Source: Molossus alvarezi (taxonomy: Eukaryota > Chordata > Mammalia > Chiroptera > Molossidae). Taken from it: DNA of 64,000 nucleotides. Shown one piece after another: positions 56,807 through 64,000 of this stretch. The stretch is from assembly GCA_037176705.1 (NCBI GenBank), contig CM073893.1:20770074-20834073 (forward strand). Reading direction: 5' to 3'. The translations under genes were made by a program, and so were the position numbers. Position 1 is the stretch's first letter. Every line of letters begins with the position of its first letter. Under the pieces are notes generated by a model. It worked only from the letters and a program-made list of their open reading frames with translations. It searched no databases and was not told the DNA's origin.

Positions 56807-57004
56807 TGGAAAATCATTTTCAAGGAGCATCTCAGCAGACCTGCAATCTCACTTAATAGGAAATCCAGAAAGTAAAACTGAGAAGATGAAAGGAAAATTC
56901 CAAAAAACACTGTTTTCAAGAAAATTTCAAAGAAATGAAATACATGGTTCCAAGTTGAAATGACTGACCATGTGCCTCACAGGAGATTTAAAAAAACACA
57001 TACC

Positions 57005-57262
57005 GCCCTGGCCGGTTTGGCTCAGCGGTTGGAGCGTCGGCCTGCAGTATAGAGAGACCCGGGTTTGGTTCCCGCTAAGGGCACGTACTTAGGTGGCTGT
57101 TTGTCTCAGGCCCTGGTTGGTCCTGCAGGTGGCAGCCACTCGATGTGTCCCTTCACATTGATGTTTCTCTCTCTCTCTCTTCCTCTCTCTCCCTCCTGCT
57201 CTATTTGACTAAAAAATGGTAAAAATGTCCTCGGGTAGGGATAAGAAAAAAAATAAATAAAT
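57005..57262 (+). mobile_element. Ves SINE with perfect target duplication
   Basis: Head GCCCTGGCCGGTTTGGCTCA, tail GTCCTCGGGTAGGGAT and an AAATAAATAAAT run. AAAAAAACACATACC flanks it at 56990-57004 and 57263-57277. Confidence 0.95.
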
Positions 57263-57368
57263 AAAAAAACACATACCAAGGAATAACATTATGAAATTTC
57301 AGAACATAAGCAACAAAGAGAAGATCCTAAAAACTTCCAGAAAGGCAAAAATAAAAAAATCACGTGTC

Positions 57369-57510
57369 GCTCTGGCTGCTGTGGCTCAGTTGGTTGGTCA
57401 TTGTCTTGTGCACCAAAGGGTCACCAGTTTGATTCCTGGTCAGGGCACCATGTCCAGGTTTCAGGTTCAATCTGGGTAGGGACATGTGTGGGAGGCAACC
57501 AATCAATGTT

Positions 57511-57544
<34 letters not shown>

Positions 57545-57596
57545 TCCATTTGTCTCTCTCTAAAGTTAATAAAAACATATTTTTGTAAAAAGATAA
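57369..57596 (+). mobile_element. Ves SINE
   Basis: CTCTGGCTGCTGTGGCTCAG head with an enlarged CT tract (57507-57550); tail AAAGTTAATAAAAACAT. Confidence 0.88.
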
Positions 57597-57654
57597 AAAG
57601 CAAGGTAAAAAAAAATCACATGCAAAGAATTGACTATCAGAATATCAGACTACT

Positions 57655-57868
57655 CTGCCCAGGTGGAGTGGCTCACTGGTTGAGGGTGGACCCATGCACC
57701 AAGAGGTCACTGGTTCAATTTCCGGTCAGGGCACATGCCCAGGTGGTGGGCCAAATCCCCAGTAGGGGGCGTGCAGGAGGCAGCCACTCGATATACTCTC
57801 TCATTGATGTTTCTGTCTCTCTCTCTTTCTCCTTTTCTCTCTCTCTAAAATTAATAAAGAAAAATTAA
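57655..57868 (+). mobile_element. Ves SINE
   Basis: GCCCAGGTGGAGTGGCTCAC head, GGGCGTGCAGGAGGCAGCC, tail AAAATTAATAAAGAAAAA. Arranged head-to-tail with its neighbours. Confidence 0.9.
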
Positions 57869-57870
57869 TA

Positions 57871-57981
57871 GCCCTGGCAAGTTGGGCTCAGCAGTTGAGA
57901 GTTGGCCTGCAGATCAGAGAGTCCTGGGTTCGGTTCCCTCTAGGAGCATGTACCACCAAAAAAAAAGAAAAAGAAAAAGAA
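57871..57981 (+). mobile_element. Truncated Ves SINE (head plus A-rich tail)
   Basis: GCCCTGGCAAGTTGGGCTCAG to CTAGGAGCATGTACC, then A-rich AAAGAAAAAGAAAAAG. Same truncation point as the copies at 36408 and 39812. Confidence 0.88.
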
Positions 57982-58276
57982 AGTGGTGAACCACCTTAAA
58001 AAGAAAATAGATGAAAAGAAAAAAAAATGAGATGAGTTGGGTAGTGAAGGAAATCCCAGGCTGAAGGGCAGAGAAGTCTCCAGGTGCCCACAGAGCAGCA
58101 GGTCTGGACCCTACTCCAGACTGGTTAGGACGGCAAAGGGAGCTTTCTTGGGGGGGAGGGGGGACGCGCTTAGTAGTTTCAAGTTTTGAGAGGAAATTTA
58201 TATTTCTTGCAGAGAGATTAGGGGATGGATTAGTGGTGAGTATGTAGAAAACTAAGCAGTAGAGAGAATAAGATTT

Positions 58277-58506
58277 TTTTTTTATCCTCACCCAAGAACA
58301 TTTTTTTCCATTCTTGGTTCAGATAGAGTGGGAGGGAGAGAGAGAGAGAAAGATCGACGTGAAAGGGACACATGGAGTGGCTACCACCCACATGACCAAC
58401 CAGGGCCGGGAACAAACTGCAACAGAAGTACATGCTCTTAGCAGGAACCGAACTCTCTGGACCGCACGCCGACGTTCTAACCGCTGAGCCAAACCAGCCA
58501 AGACGG
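58277..58506 (-). mobile_element. Ves SINE with target duplication
   Basis: Tail TATCCTCACCCAAGAACATT, head ending GAGCCAAACCAGCCAAGAC. GAGAATAAGATTT flanks it at 58264-58276 and 58507-58519. Confidence 0.93.
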
Positions 58507-58566
58507 GAGAATAAGATTTATTAACTCCAGAAGCAATTAAGAATTAATTTAAAAATTTTAAAATTG

Positions 58567-58697
58567 TGCCCTGACCAGTTTGGCTCAGCAGTTAGAGCGT
58601 CGGTCTATGGACCAGAGAGTCCCAGGTTCAGTTCCCTCTAAGGGCACATACCTCAGTTGCAGTTTGTCCCCGGCCCCGGTTGAGGTTGAGGTTGTAT
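58567..58697 (+). mobile_element. 3'-cut Ves SINE
   Basis: Head GCCCTGACCAGTTTGGCTCA to GTTTGTCCCCGGCCCCGG, then a short GGTTGA repeat; the pyrimidine tract and tail are missing. Confidence 0.85.
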
Positions 58698-58702
58698 TCC
58701 TT

Positions 58703-58921
58703 TAAATTATTTTTAAATGTGTTTTTATTGATTTTTTAGAGAAAGAGGAGACAGAGAGATAGAAATATCGATGTGGGAGAGAAACATCGATTAGCTGCCT
58801 GATGCACACCCCCTACTGGGGTCCAAGCATGAAACCCGGCGTGCGCCCTGCCCGAGAATTGAACCTGGACCTCTCAGTCCATGGGCCGATGCTCAGTCCA
58901 CTGAGCCACACTGGCTGGGCT
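58703..58921 (-). mobile_element. Ves SINE
   Basis: TTTTTATTGATTTTTTAGAG tail side, head ending GAGCCACACTGGCTGGGC. It abuts the previous element in opposite orientation. Confidence 0.9.
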
Positions 58922-59129
58922 GGAAATGAAGTTTTGTTTTTTGTTTTTTTTAAGAGAAGGAATAATAAGCAGCAAATGATCACTCCAGGGATAGAAATGG
59001 CCTGGGAGGAGTGGGGTAGGGCAAGGGACTGATTTTGTTGTTGTTGTTATAATCATTATATTCAGCACTTGAAGCTATGAAAAATTTTTATTTTTTTAAA
59101 GAAGCATTTTTAGGCCACGCTCAGCACAG
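58922..59129. other. Intronic sequence
   Basis: T- and A-rich sequence with no feature recognised. Confidence 0.5.
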
Positions 59130-60240
59130 TACATGTAGTATCGCCCATCATGGTTAAAATTCTGCCACAAAGATGCCTTCGGCACCTACTTGCACTGTGG
59201 ACACTCAGGACACAGCAGTGAGCACCAACACTGAGCGAGGCGGAGCCAGGCCCTCTGGGAGCTCGCAGGGGTCGAGGTGGAGACAGATGCCAGAGAAGCA
59301 TAACACGTAGATGGTGGTAACACCGTGAGAAAAATAAAGCAAAGAAGGGGGTTGGGCATACCAGGGTTGGGGTGTAGGTTTAAACGTGATGGTCACGGAA
59401 GGCCTCTCTGATTCCGACAGGATGACCTTTGAGCACATGCTGGCAGAGCGCGGTGGGCAGAGCACCAGCCGCCTGGCCACCTGGGGAAGCGTGGGGCCGA
59501 GGCAGCGGCCGTGCAGAGGCTGCAGAGGGAAGCCTCGTTAGCCTTGCCGGTCAAACACAGGATGCAGAGTGAGGTTGGAATTCCCGATACACGAGGACTA
59601 GTGTTTTAGCACCTGTCCCAAATTGCATGGGGACTATTTGGTGTGGGAAGTGTGGGAAGAGTATAGTAAGCAAGAGAGAGAAGGAGATGAGGTCATGGAC
59701 ACAGTGAGGGTCCCGAACAGGGCTTCCTATGACATGTAAAGACTTTGGATTCTTACTCCGGGAGAGGTGGGGAGCCACCGGAGTCCTTTGAGCAAAGAAG
59801 AACCATGATCTGACTTCGTTCTGGAAGGATCATGCTGACCAGTGTGTTGAGAAGGGACTGCGGCCGCAAAGTTCCCAGCCGGGTAATCCGCGGGCAGGCT
59901 TCCACAAGGATCCCGCCGAGAGATGCCGCTGGTGGCCTGGTGCAGGGTGATAACTATGCAGGTAGCGACAAGTGGGCAGATTCTGGATATATGTTGAAGG
60001 TAAAGGCCATGAGATCTGCTAATAAACGGAATATGAAATGTGAAAGATGAGGACACAGTGTCAGCCTGAGCAACTGCAAAGACAGAGTGTTTATACAGTT
60101 ACTGATCCAGGGAAGGCTGTGGCTTCAGGAGGACACACTTTAGGGTGTTATCAAGAGTTTGCTTCTGTGCCGGATATGCTGGGGAGGTGGTTGGAAATGG
60201 GTCTGAAGTTCAGGGGAGAAGACTCGGCAGTGACATAAAT
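59130..60240 (+). mobile_element. Ancient interspersed repeat, class uncertain
   Basis: A long, colinear run of words I associate with one old mammalian repeat: GAGAAAAATAAAGCAAAG, TCACGGAAGGCCTCTCTGA, TGACCTTTGAGCA, AAAGACTTTGGATTCTTACTC, GGAGCCACCGGAGTCC, CATGATCTGACTTCG, TGTGTTGAGAAGGGACTG, GATTCTGGATATATGTTGAA, GCCTGAGCAACTG. Class (old LINE or LTR internal) cannot be fixed here. No coding frame of interest. Confidence 0.5.
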
Positions 60241-60252
60241 GGAGTCCTCATA

Positions 60253-60852
60253 CAGTTGACCCTTGAATAACATGGGGGTTGGGGGTGCTGACTTCCGTGC
60301 AGTCAATAAACCGAATATAATTTTTGACTCCCCAAAACTTAACTATCAGTAGCCTACTGTTGACAAAAAGCTTTACCAATAACATTAATAGTTGATTAAC
60401 ACAGATTTTATGTTATACGTAGTACATACATTTTGCAATGCATATGTATTGTATTCTTACAATAAAATAAGCTACAGAAAAAAAAATGTTATTAATAAGG
60501 TCCTGGCAAGTTTGGCTCAGCAGTTGAAGTGTCTGCCCGCGGCCAGAGAGGCCCAGGTTTGGTTTCCGCTAAGGGCACGTACCTCGGTTGCAGTTTCTCC
60601 CCGGCCCTGGTTGGGTCGTGCAGGTGACAACCGGTTGATGTGTCTCTCTCACATCAATGTTTTTCTCTCTCTCTTCCTCCCTCTCTCCCTTCCGCTCTAT
60701 CTGAAGATAAATGCAAAAATGTCCTTGGGTGAGGATAAAAAAAAAGGAAAGAAAGACAATAATAAGGAAGAGAAAAGACATTTACAGTACTATACATATT
60801 TATTGGAAAAAATCCACATAGAAGTAGATCTGCATGATTCAAGTGTCAACTG
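60253..60852 (+). mobile_element. MER2-like Tigger (TcMar) DNA transposon
   Basis: Ends are CAGTTGACCCTTGAATAAC and its inverted partner TTCAAGTGTCAACTG. A TA dinucleotide sits on each side (60251-60252 and 60853-60854), as expected of a Tc1/mariner-type element. Inner words TCAGTAGCCTACTGTTGAC and TATTGTATTCTTACAATAAA fit MER2. A Ves element interrupts it. Non-autonomous. Confidence 0.82.
60500..60750 (+). mobile_element. Ves SINE nested in MER2-like element
   Basis: Head GTCCTGGCAAGTTTGGCTCA, tail GTCCTTGGGTGAGGAT and A-run. Imperfect flanks ATTAATAAGG / AATAATAAGG. Confidence 0.92.
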
Positions 60853-60885
60853 TAATTCATTCTCCATCAAAAATATCCCTTCCCA

Positions 60886-61090
60886 CCCAGCCGGTGTGGC
60901 TCGTGGTTGAGTATCGTCCCATGTACCAAGAGGTTGCCAGTTCGATTCTTGGTCAGGGCACATGCCCAGGTTGTGGGCCCGATCCCCAGTGGGGGGCATG
61001 CCGGAGGCAGCCAATTGATGTTCTCTGTCATTGATGTTTCTCTCTCTCTCTCTTCCTCTCTCTCTAAAAATCAATAAATAAAAAAATTTT
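60886..61090 (+). mobile_element. Ves SINE
   Basis: CACCCAGCCGGTGTGGCTCG head, GGGCCCGATCCCCAGTGGGG, tail AAAAATCAATAAATAAAA. No clear target duplication. Confidence 0.9.
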
Positions 61091-61125
61091 TTTTAAAGAT
61101 AAAATATTTTTAAAAAAACATTCCT

Positions 61126-61342
61126 TTTCTGGCTGGTCGGCTCATTGGTTGGAGCATCGTCCTGTATACCAAAAAGTTTGCGGGTTCTATTTCCAGTCAG
61201 GGTGCATACCTAAATTGTGGGTTCGATCCCTGGTGGTTGTGCATACGGGAAGCAACCAATCGATGTTTCTCTCTCTCTCTTTCTCCCTCTTTCTCTTTAA
61301 TTAATAAAAAAAATCCTTAGGTGAGGATTAAAAAAAAAAAGG
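61126..61342 (+). mobile_element. Diverged Ves SINE
   Basis: TTCTGGCTGGTCGGCTCATT head, ATCGATGTTTCTCTCTC, tail ATCCTTAGGTGAGGATT. Confidence 0.85.
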
Positions 61343-61786
61343 CATTTCTTTGTCTTCTCTTGAAACAGTTAACTATTACAAAAATGAAGCTGCATAATAA
61401 ACTACCCCAAAATGTAACCGTTTGCTTAGCTTAAGCTTTTGTGTGTCCAGGGTTTAGCTGAGCGTAGCGGGTGGTCCTGGCACTGTTTCCTTTCCGCCCG
61501 GCTTTCCCGAGCCCGGGCAGGCCCTCTGCCTGCGCTAGGATGACCTCAGCCAAGGTGAGGCACCGCCTCTCCACTGGGCCTGCTGCCAGGGCAGCCAGCC
61601 CAGAATCGTCCTCCAGGTGGGGGCAGTGTTCCCAGAGAGGAGGAAGTGCTCCAGGTCTCTTGAGCCCTGAATTTGGAACTGCCACCCTGACGCCCCACCA
61701 CATTCTCATGGTTAAACAATGAAAGTGGTGGAGAGGAGGTCAGTAGATTTCACCTATTGGTAGGGAAGAGCTACAAAGCCGCATTG
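61343..61786. other. Intronic sequence
   Basis: GC-rich centre (61460-61700) with open frames of 83 and 92 codons on opposite strands; no recognisable protein or repeat. Confidence 0.45.
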
Positions 61787-62074
61787 TAGTTGTAAGTAAT
61801 AAATAAAAGTGATCGCTTGTATTTTGAATTGTTGCATTCCTGAGCACGGAGGACACTCAGGACGCTGCACAGGCACCACCACTGTCTAGTTGCAGGATGG
61901 TCCATCACCCCAAGAGGAACCCGGCGCCAAAGTCCTCTCTCCCCGCTCCTCCTGCCCTGGAAATCCCTGATCTGCTTCCCGTCTCTGCTCCTGCACCTGT
62001 GCTGGACGTTTCCTATGAAGGGAATCTTTCATAGGTGCCGTTTTGTGTCTGCTCACATGCTTTTGTTTGTTTTT
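61787..62074 (-). repeat. Arm B' of an inverted duplication
   Basis: Reverse-complement copy of 53312-53598. The match ends at TAGTTGTAAGTAATAAATAA on one side and at GCTTTTGTTTGTTTT on the other, about 25 bp before the L1 3' end begins. Confidence 0.95.
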
Positions 62075-62099
62075 CTCTAAAAGACCATTTTTGTTCATG

Positions 62100-62331
62100 T
62101 TTGAGGAAGGGGGTAGACCCAGAGACGTGGAAGTAGGGTATAGACTGACAACCCTCCCAAGAGGGGGTGGTGAGGGGAGGGGAGAGATAAGCCACAGAAC
62201 TTATATGCGTGTACGCATAACCGATGGACACGGACAACAGAGCCAGGTATGGGGTGGAAGGGATGGGGAGGAGGGTGTCAATGGGTAAAAAAAAGGAGAA
62301 ACATCTGTCACAAAAATAAATTAATAAAAAT
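62100..62331 (+). mobile_element. L1 3' UTR fragment
   Basis: TAGACCCAGAGACGTGGAAG, then CGGACAACAGAGCCAGGTAT, TGTCAATGGGTAAAAA and a terminal AATAAATTAATAAAAA. It matches the reverse complement of the L1 3' UTR at 44520-44720. Strongly 5'-truncated. Confidence 0.85.
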
Positions 62332-62554
62332 ATCCAAATTCCTTTTAAAGTACAGAGTTCAAAAGATAATTTTTGTAACAGTCATTCAAATATATTTTAA
62401 ATAAGATTGACTATGATTTCAGAATGTCTTAGGACTCAAAAGTCCTCCCAGATTTTAAGTTTGTCTCAGAAAAATAATCTCAAATTGAGTTGAGAGTATT
62501 TCAGGTTGAAGCTGCTTGTATAAAAAATAGCACAGCTGTCAAAAAATAGGTTAC
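62332..62554. other. Intronic sequence
   Basis: AT-rich, no feature recognised apart from the donor of the following candidate exon. Confidence 0.5.
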
Positions 62555-62654
62555 CTTGTGATCTTTGAATAAGGAATATTTGTCTTCCAACAATAAGGCA
62601 TCATCATCCCAAGAGCTGTAGAAGTTGTAGCATGTAGGGCTGGCAGGCACACCT
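62555..62654 (-). CDS. Candidate unrecognised coding exon
   Basis: On the minus strand a pyrimidine-rich stretch and TTTAAAGAAG| precede about 100 bp that end at the strong donor CACAAG|GTAACC. One frame is open throughout and looks protein-like: GVPASPTCYNFYSSWDDDAL followed by LLEDKYSLFKDHK. The other two frames are less plausible; one has a stop. Alternative acceptors 2-3 bp away are possible. It does not match the GTF2F2 protein as I recall it, although it lies on the same strand upstream of the known exon. It could belong to a gene nested in or overlapping the intron, be an alternative exon, or be chance. Confidence 0.4.
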
Positions 62655-62657
62655 CTT

Positions 62658-64000
62658 CTTTAAATGACAGAAACAGAGACCATTTTTGATTCTGACTTTT
62701 TAAAGGGATCATTCAATATTCATAATAGAAATGCATACTTTGTGTTTATACACAATTGTGATCCTTCCTTAGCATATGTATGGGGCAGTTATTTTGGGTT
62801 ATCACTGGTAACTTAGGTCATGTTTTTATATCTTGATTATTGGCTTTTTCTTTTCATAATTGGAAAAATGGATCCATACTGGTGTCGTTACTCATGTAGT
62901 GTTTTAAAATTGATGACAATGACGGTGCCTTACAAACCATGGTGTGCTTCATTAAACTATAAATAGTAGCCTTCAAAACATGTATTATTGTTATTAATTA
63001 CTATTGTGTGATTGTTTTGAAATAAGATACCATCAAACATTGAGATACATGTTTAAGAAAAATGGAGATAGTTTTTCAAGTTTGATGAATCTGGTTCAAT
63101 TAATACACAAAGACATGATACCTCTGTGGAAAAATATTAATATATTATTATTTAGCTATTTAGAGTATCTATGTAATCAAATACTTTTTGTAGGGTGTTA
63201 AAGTTATTTTCACTTTGAGTAATGGTAGTGCTTGGGTACTTTTATGAACATTAGCCAGTATATTAAACTCTGAAACAACTGAATAAAATACTTCTTGTTA
63301 TTTGCGAATACCTTAAGGAAAAATATAGTAGACTACCTGAAGAATGATTTTGGAGAGAATATAAATAAGGGGTACTTTGCCGGGGAGCAGCTGGGTTAGC
63401 AGAACTGAGGAGAGATCCCGAGTCCCCGAGGCTCCAGCGGCAGTGGAAAGGGAAAGGAGCAAGGGATGGTGGTAGGAGAGGGGAATGGAGCTGAGCTGGA
63501 GCTATGGAACGGTGGTGGTCAACACGGGCTGCCAGAAGAAAAGCACAGTGCCACATTACAGAGCAAAAATTTCCCCACCTTTACTAAAAAATAAAAATAC
63601 TTTTCAATCGTTTCTCTTACTGCCTGCCTTCCTCCAGTGCCTCTCTCTGATTGGCAATACCCCAACAGAAGCCAAGGGATAACAGAAACCAAGAGGATGC
63701 GGCTCCTACAGTGATCATTGTTACCCCTAGGGCAGAAATAATGGATGTAGGGTTTGGAGGTAAGGAACAAATAGAAAATAATCAGCATAATAAATGTTTA
63801 TTGAAAATATATACGTGATATCGGAAGCATTTCGATTTTGTGTAACCTAGCATTAGCCACATGATGATTTCAGTGGGATTCACATCTAAATCATGAACCC
63901 ACAATGATCACAAATATGACTCCACTCATGAAAACTCCTTAAACTGGGTATAGTGGATACATTTTTTCCCCCCAGACTTTTAAGGTTTCCTAATCAGCTT
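62658..64000. other. Intronic sequence at the right edge
   Basis: Mostly AT-rich, without SINEs. 63370-63560 is GC-richer and follows a TATAAATA word at 63359, but no exon or gene was recognised. Confidence 0.45.

Larger units (their letters stand above)
39129..64000 (-). other. GTF2F2: GTF2F2 preceding intron (partial), inferred
   Basis: This is the stretch upstream, in the sense direction, of the GTF2F2 exon. No reverse-strand match was seen to the preceding residues (the region ending NYKPVANHQYN in the human protein as I recall it), so that exon should lie beyond the right edge. The exon-like segments at 53.6-55.3 kb and 62.6 kb fall inside this interval on the same strand and do not resemble GTF2F2. 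Confidence 0.55.

Noticed and set aside
26811..61342. Dozens of short frames reading like WLPPTQPRLGLEI or AQRLERRPAV
   Set aside because: These are translations of Ves SINEs on either strand. Their similarity to each other reflects the SINE, not a protein family.
26811..61342. tRNA genes
   Set aside because: A- and B-box sequences belong to tRNA-derived SINE heads. No cloverleaf with intact acceptor and anticodon stems stands alone.
63340..63560. Promoter or first exon after the TATAAATA word
   Set aside because: A lone AT-rich word before a modestly GC-rich stretch, without an open frame of substance, is not enough.
1..64000. Remaining GTF2F2 exons in the window
   Set aside because: Reverse-strand scanning for the flanking residues of the known exon gave no match on either side. 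By eye only, so a diverged exon could be missed.

Overview
The window is nuclear DNA from a bat, most likely a vespertilionid. The evidence is some forty tRNA-derived SINEs of the Ves type: heads like GGCCCTGGCCGGTTTGGCTC, B-box GGTTCGATTCCC, and tails ending in CCTCACCCGAGGACATTTTT on the reverse strand. There are also two hAT MITEs of the SPIN/URR1 type with exact 8-bp target duplications, bat-style L1 fragments, and one spliced exon of a conserved vertebrate gene. Ves elements are called '+' when they read from tRNA-like head to A-rich tail on the given strand.

Region 1 (1-26791) is one uninterrupted minisatellite of roughly 1,150-1,200 copies of a 23-bp purine-rich unit, GGGGACTGAAGAGGG + AGAGGAGA, with 22-bp and GGGGATGG variants. 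It has clear higher-order structure: direct copies spaced 228, 596, 660, about 3,193, 3,238 and 3,941 bp apart. It runs off the left edge of the window and stops at a Ves element on the right. The very long reverse-strand reading frames in it are by-products of a stop-free 23-mer.

Region 2 (26792-64000) is ordinary AT-rich intronic DNA crowded with SINEs. It holds one firm coding exon, 38985-39128 on the minus strand. That exon encodes 48 residues of TFIIF subunit beta (GTF2F2/RAP30), residues about 163-210 of 249, with good splice sites on both sides. Neither neighbouring exon is visible. Everything left of it, the 27-kb array included, is therefore inferred to lie in the last GTF2F2 intron, and everything right of it in the preceding intron. 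The array's transcribed strand is then the pyrimidine strand, in which most units read like a 3' splice site (polypyrimidine run followed by CAG).

From 47 to 62 kb the intron is rearranged. Two pairs of near-identical inverted segments interleave (A 47797-48108 with A' 55544-55874; B 53312-53598 with B' 61787-62074), and pair A shares a SINE at the same insertion point. Between them lie two related ERV LTRs, an older LTR, a U6 retropseudogene and a GC-rich block with unproven exon-like frames. A HAL1-like half-LINE with the ORF1 end but no visible ORF2 lies at 31772-34421. No RNA gene that looks functional, CRISPR array or prokaryotic feature is present.
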